Positions 60,501 to 64,000 of a stretch of 64,000 nt of DNA are shown in pieces; the stretch's first letter is position 1; each line of letters opens with the position of its first letter. The DNA comes from Sulfobacillus sp. GTDB lineage: Bacteria; Bacillota; Sulfobacillia; Sulfobacillales; Sulfobacillaceae. Below the pieces are notes generated by a model. The model saw only the letters and a program-made list of their open reading frames with translations, was not told where the DNA came from and did no database searches. A program made the position numbers and the translations under genes. The stretch lies in NCBI GenBank assembly GCA_027343695.1, contig DAHWKJ010000056.1:1-64000 (forward strand), given 5' to 3'.

Positions 60501-62528
60501 ATGCCGTTGTTAGGACGTTATGCGCTCTTACTCGCTTTGTTGGCTGCCGTGTACACGGTAGGGATGGGTTGGTGGACCAACCGAACCCACAATGTTTCGT
60601 TACGAGAATCGGTTAGAGGAGCCGCTGTGGGTATTGCGATTGCCATGACCGCGGCCGTGTTCGTGTTGGAATACCTTTTAGTGACTGGTGATTACTCGGT
60701 GCAGGCTGTTTACAACCACACTGACCGCGCTTTACCCCTTTTATATAAAATGGGGGCGCTGTGGGGTGGGGATTCGGGGTCAGTATTGTTTTGGGGGTGG
60801 ATCCTCTCCCTATATACCGCGTTTGTGGCATGGCGCGGATGGCCTCGTGAAGGCCAAATGACGCCGATGGCGGTGCCGTTATTAGGCACCCTACTCATCT
60901 TCTTTACCGGCATGTCTAACCTGGTGGTTGATCCGTTCCACCTGGTGGCGGGAAATCCTACGAACGGCAACGGGCTAGATCCTCTGTTACAAAACCTCGT
61001 CATGACCATTCATCCGCCTGCCATGTATACCGGCCTCATTGGGATGGCGGTTCCCGCTGCCTATATTTTATCGGCAGTGTGGACAAAAGTTCCATCCCGT
61101 GAATGGGTACCGGTCGTTCGCCGTTGGATGCTATTTGCGTGGATGTTTCTCTCAGTGGCCATTGTCTTAGGGGGAATGTGGGCTTACATGGAACTTGGGT
61201 GGGGTGGATACTGGGAGTGGGATCCGGTGGAGAATGCGTCGTTACTCCCGTGGTTAGTGGCTACGGCATTTCTGCACTCCATTCAAATTGAAGAGAAACG
61301 TGGGATGTTTCGTTGGTGGACCGCATTTCTTGGTGTAGGGAGTTTTCTTTTGACGCTGGTGGGCACCTATATTACCCGGAGTGGGGTATTAAAAAACTCG
61401 GTTCACTCCTTTACCGGTACGGGCGTGGGACCATACTTTGTCACTTTGTTTTGGGTGGCGTTGGCGGCTAGTGCGTTTGTCTTTATTAAGAGACGGGATA
61501 CCTTACGGGACCGAATGGCGATGGATAGCACACTATCCAAAGAGGGGATTTACCTGCTCCTTAATGCCTTTCTCACGGCTATCGCAGCGGTCGTGTTGTT
61601 TGGAACGTTCTACCCGATTATTTCCAAGGCCTTTTTAGGGACGTCTGTCGTCTTGACAGTTCACTTCTTTAACGCCATGACGGCGCCGATGTTCCTGGGG
61701 CTTATCGTCTTGTTAGGGGTGGCTCCGGTGGTCGGGTGGCGTAGTGCCAAATGGCAGACAGTGGCCAAGAGGCTGTGGAAACCATGGGTGATAGGCGTTT
61801 TAGTAGGGGTTTTTGCCTATCTGCATGGTTATCACTCGCTTCTCCAGTTCTTTGGTGTGACCATCGCGGTGTTCTCGCTGGGCTCAATGGTACAGGAGTT
61901 TTATCGGGCAGCCCGATTGAAACATGTAGCGACCAAAGCTGGCTGGTTTAGGTCACTTTTGAGTGCAATCTTAGGTAATCGTCGCCGCTATGGTGGATAT
62001 CTCGCGCATATTGCATTTCTTATCATTGTGTTGGGGGTCGTGGGGTCCCACACGAACAATCTGACGGTGACCCGCACCATGACTCCTGGACAAACCATCG
62101 CGGTGCGTGGGTACCGGATTCGTTACCAGGGCCTCCGGGGGACGACCCATCCTGGCTATCAGATGACCCAAGCCCATTTCGTGGTAAAGCAAGGAGGCAC
62201 GACGTTTACGGAGGCTCCAGGCTTATCGTTCTTCCCGGGATCGGCGCAACCGGTGGCGACAGTGGCAATTCGGGGTGGACTCATGAAGGATCTCTATATG
62301 GTGTTGGAAGGGAGTCCTGGTCATAACCAGGCCATTGTCCAAATCTTTGTAAACCCCATGGTGGCCTGGATTTGGATTGGGATGTACATATTGGCCTTCG
62401 CCACACTGATTGCCATGGGTGCTCCCATTGGAGGGGATTCTGCTCCAGCAAGGAGTTGGGAGTTTAATACGGCCCCCCGCGAAGCGCGTCGACAGATGTT
62501 GCCGATCGAAGGGAGGGACCAGGTATGA
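60501..62528 (+). CDS. ccmF: Cytochrome c heme lyase CcmF
   Basis: A 675-residue membrane protein with about 15 hydrophobic segments. WGGYWEWDPVENASLLPW is the WWD heme-handling motif. The conserved His-bearing loops are present, such as NLVMTIHPPAMYTG and LHSIQ. The C-terminal periplasmic domain has the GSHTNN-to-TRTMTPGQT segment of CcmF. It transfers heme from CcmE to apocytochrome c outside the membrane. The ATG at 60501 is favoured over TTG 60495. The stop overlaps the zinc-ribbon start. Confidence 0.92.
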   Translation: MPLLGRYALLLALLAAVYTVGMGWWTNRTHNVSLRESVRGAAVGIAIAMTAAVFVLEYLLVTGDYSVQAVYNHTDRALPLLYKMGALWGGDSGSVLFWGWILSLYTAFVAWRGWPREGQMTPMAVPLLGTLLIFFTGMSNLVVDPFHLVAGNPTNGNGLDPLLQNLVMTIHPPAMYTGLIGMAVPAAYILSAVWTKVPSREWVPVVRRWMLFAWMFLSVAIVLGGMWAYMELGWGGYWEWDPVENASLLPWLVATAFLHSIQIEEKRGMFRWWTAFLGVGSFLLTLVGTYITRSGVLKNSVHSFTGTGVGPYFVTLFWVALAASAFVFIKRRDTLRDRMAMDSTLSKEGIYLLLNAFLTAIAAVVLFGTFYPIISKAFLGTSVVLTVHFFNAMTAPMFLGLIVLLGVAPVVGWRSAKWQTVAKRLWKPWVIGVLVGVFAYLHGYHSLLQFFGVTIAVFSLGSMVQEFYRAARLKHVATKAGWFRSLLSAILGNRRRYGGYLAHIAFLIIVLGVVGSHTNNLTVTRTMTPGQTIAVRGYRIRYQGLRGTTHPGYQMTQAHFVVKQGGTTFTEAPGLSFFPGSAQPVATVAIRGGLMKDLYMVLEGSPGHNQAIVQIFVNPMVAWIWIGMYILAFATLIAMGAPIGGDSAPARSWEFNTAPREARRQMLPIEGRDQV

Positions 62529-62779
62529 TAGTGTGGTCGCTGGCACTCGTACTGACGCTCGGCATGGTGGCTGTGGTGTACTTGCCCTACCGCTCCGCTA
62601 AGACCATGACCCCAACCGTCCTGGTCGGGGCTCCATGGGATACCCGAGCCGTCGAGGCTAACGTGGAACACGTGTTACGGCTTTGGTATTGTGCGATGTG
62701 CGGAGGACGCTTGGAACGTCTCGATCAGAAGGTTTGCAGCCATTGCGGCACGGTGGTTGGGGACGGGGGTGGCTCATGA
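62525..62779 (+). CDS. Small membrane protein with cytoplasmic or extracytoplasmic zinc ribbon
   Basis: An 84-residue protein. Residues about 3-20 form one hydrophobic helix (WSLALVLTLGMVAVVYL), and the end carries YCAMCGGRL...VCSHCGTVV, a four-Cys zinc ribbon. It overlaps the CcmF stop by 4 bp and its own stop overlaps the next gene, so it belongs to the ccm operon. It is not CcmH, which has an L-R-C-x2-C motif. Function unknown; it may handle heme or thiols. Confidence 0.8.
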   Translation: MIVWSLALVLTLGMVAVVYLPYRSAKTMTPTVLVGAPWDTRAVEANVEHVLRLWYCAMCGGRLERLDQKVCSHCGTVVGDGGGS

Positions 62780-63624
62780 CCCGGACAAAGTGGGTGACGT
62801 CAATGGTAGCGATGCTGGCAACGGTGCTCGGGTGGTCCCCTTTAAGCTACGCGGCGTCCGCGCCAGGTAAAATTGGGATGGAGATGGTGGTGCTGCTCCC
62901 GATCCAGCACCATCAGTTAGCCGTGTTTGAGCAGGTCGACATGTCGACCACCGTAACGGATCCGGTTATCGGAGTCATTCCCCATGCGATTGGGATAGTC
63001 GGGGTGGGCGGAACCATTCTGAAGACGGCCAGCAACTATGTCGTAATGAGTGGCACGCCCAAGCGATTCGCTTTGAAGTATGATGTGCCTTGGAATGGGC
63101 GGTCCATAAGCCTCCTGTTCCCGTCTTACCTGGCGACTAACGCCCTGGTATTGTTAGCCCCGACCAACTTGACCCTACCTGAAGTTTTGAACCCATCCCT
63201 TGTGCCAGCCGGTCACGGCAAGTTGCCGGGAATTACTAATAGCCCGACCTTTTCTGAATACGCCACATCAAATCTAGCGGCCGGACAAGGTTTCCAAGCC
63301 GTGGTGGAGTCGAAAGTGATAGCCCAAACCGGGTCTTCGCTATTGCTCCCAGGGGGAGGGGCTTTCCCCGTCGTCGGCTCGCTCTTTGAAGCGCTCTTGA
63401 TTGTTCTAGGGCTGGGAGCGGTGGCACTTGGGATCAACTGGAAGCCGTTAAGCCGTTATTCGCGCAGGGCGATCCTGCGGACCCAACTGTTGGGGGAGTT
63501 AGCCGCTTTAGATGCGAGCTATCACCGGGGCGAGATGGCGGAAGAAGCTTATCTGAAACAACGAGCCGAATTGGTTGGGGGCTTAGTCGAAGTCTGGGAG
63601 CCCGGTGAACCACGTGTCGGCTAA
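62776..63624 (+). CDS. Exported membrane-anchored protein of unknown function in the ccm operon
   Basis: A 282-residue protein. It has an N-terminal signal (TSMVAMLATVLGWSPLSYAAS), an extracytoplasmic beta-rich part, one C-terminal membrane helix (LFEALLIVLGLGAVALGI), and a basic cytoplasmic tail with a short helical hairpin (LLGELAALDASYHRGEM-AEEAYLKQRAELV), similar to the small cytoplasmic ends of CcmI-like or CcdA-linked proteins. No family is recognised. The start overlaps the zinc-ribbon stop. Confidence 0.75.
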   Translation: MTRTKWVTSMVAMLATVLGWSPLSYAASAPGKIGMEMVVLLPIQHHQLAVFEQVDMSTTVTDPVIGVIPHAIGIVGVGGTILKTASNYVVMSGTPKRFALKYDVPWNGRSISLLFPSYLATNALVLLAPTNLTLPEVLNPSLVPAGHGKLPGITNSPTFSEYATSNLAAGQGFQAVVESKVIAQTGSSLLLPGGGAFPVVGSLFEALLIVLGLGAVALGINWKPLSRYSRRAILRTQLLGELAALDASYHRGEMAEEAYLKQRAELVGGLVEVWEPGEPRVG

Positions 63625-64000
63625 CGGCGACGTGTCCCAGATCGTGGTCCGGGCGGCGCACCTTGAAAAGAAAATCGGGGAAAAAGAGGTCTTACGTGAC
63701 ATTTCCTTGGAATTAGGGTCCCATGCGGCGTTGGCGGTCCTGGGGCCCAACGGGGCTGGCAAGACCACGCTCTTACGTATCTTGTCCGGCGTGTGGGGCC
63801 CTTCTAGCGGTGAGCTCTGGCGCTTTAACCAGCTGGTGAAGACCGAAGGACGGACTGACCCACGGGTAGGGTACCTCGGTCATCAGTCATTCTTGTATCC
63901 GACGTTGACAGCCATGGAGAACCTTACGTTCTATGCCCGCTTGTGGGGTCTCCCGAGCCCCACGGTGAGAGCCCGGGAGATGCTTCAGCAGGTGGGATTG
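63605..64000 (+). CDS. ccmA: Heme exporter ATP-binding protein CcmA (partial)
   Basis: The first 132 residues of an ABC ATPase, cut off by the window edge. AVLGPNGAGKTTLLRILSG is the Walker A, and GYLGHQSFLYPTLTAMENL is the Q-loop region with the CcmA-like H-Q. Operon position after CcmE/CcmF supports CcmA. The GTG at 63605 is taken as the start; other in-frame GTGs (63614, 63632) follow. It overlaps the previous gene by 20 bp. Confidence 0.85.
   Translation, partial: MNHVSANGDVSQIVVRAAHLEKKIGEKEVLRDISLELGSHAALAVLGPNGAGKTTLLRILSGVWGPSSGELWRFNQLVKTEGRTDPRVGYLGHQSFLYPTLTAMENLTFYARLWGLPSPTVRAREMLQQVGL

Noticed and set aside
1-64000. CRISPR array or complete insertion sequence
   Set aside because: No regularly spaced repeats and no transposase with inverted ends were found in the window.

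Overview
This window reads as a chromosomal segment of a Gram-positive-type bacterium of the Bacillota, most like the acidophilic, metabolically versatile Sulfobacillus group. That assignment is inference from gene content, AAGGAGG-type ribosome binding sites, frequent GTG/TTG starts and moderate GC; no rRNA or marker gene proves it. Two genes carry in-frame UGA codons at catalytic positions, each followed by a SECIS-like hairpin, so the organism very probably makes selenoproteins.

Layout. (1) 3-95: tail of a class V aminotransferase. (2) 327-16413: an MFS exporter/importer divergent from an NCS1-type permease, with a perfect 10-bp inverted repeat between them. A GntR/FCD regulator and a tightly spaced run of catabolic genes follow: triple cupin, RidA, ACMSD-like amidohydrolase, FAA hydrolase, three-subunit molybdenum hydroxylase with its CoxG-like partner, two redox enzymes, SDR and TIM-barrel isomerase. 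The set resembles a pathway for a nitrogen-containing aromatic or heterocycle, but the substrate is unknown. (3) 17044-18687: gamma-glutamyltransferase, isolated. (4) 19466-33273: a second catabolic operon with a TetR regulator. It holds a PaaK-like CoA ligase, a creatininase-family protein, a phenylacetyl-CoA-epoxidase-like complex (PaaA, a PaaD split into two genes, PaaB, PaaC), SDR, enoyl-CoA hydratase, FAA hydrolase, a second CoA ligase, gentisate 1,2-dioxygenase, class III CoA-transferase, HMG-CoA-lyase-like protein and two thioesterase genes. A decayed M24 peptidase lies at its end. The combination suggests ring oxygenation at the CoA-thioester level, release of gentisate, and gentisate ring cleavage.

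(5) 35676-45821: oxalate oxidation. LysR regulator, formyl-CoA:oxalate CoA-transferase, oxalyl-CoA decarboxylase, a PAS protein, and an NAD-type formate dehydrogenase. The formate dehydrogenase catalytic subunit has UGA at the Sec position and lacks its iron-sulfur N-terminus, which is a separate gene downstream after NuoE-like and NuoF-like subunits. Together: oxalate to oxalyl-CoA to formyl-CoA to formate to CO2 plus NADH. It is followed by a small glutaredoxin-like gene with a UxxC active site. (6) 45849-55167: mixed single genes (GNAT, panD, MBL hydrolase, luciferase-like oxidoreductase, formamidase family, flippase-like membrane protein, orphan DNA adenine methylase, GNAT-ABM fusion) separated by degraded sequence. 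(7) 55510-59837: two tRNA-Leu genes bracketing a repeat-rich, partly decayed region. It contains diverged direct repeats, a copied tRNA 3' end, DnaA-box-like sites, a broken DUF4268-like gene, a GNAT gene and a Ser/Thr-rich lipoprotein. (8) 60078-64000: cytochrome c maturation operon with a Cys-type CcmE, CcmF, a small zinc-ribbon membrane protein, an unrecognised exported protein and the start of CcmA.

No CRISPR array, complete insertion sequence, prophage or rRNA was seen.
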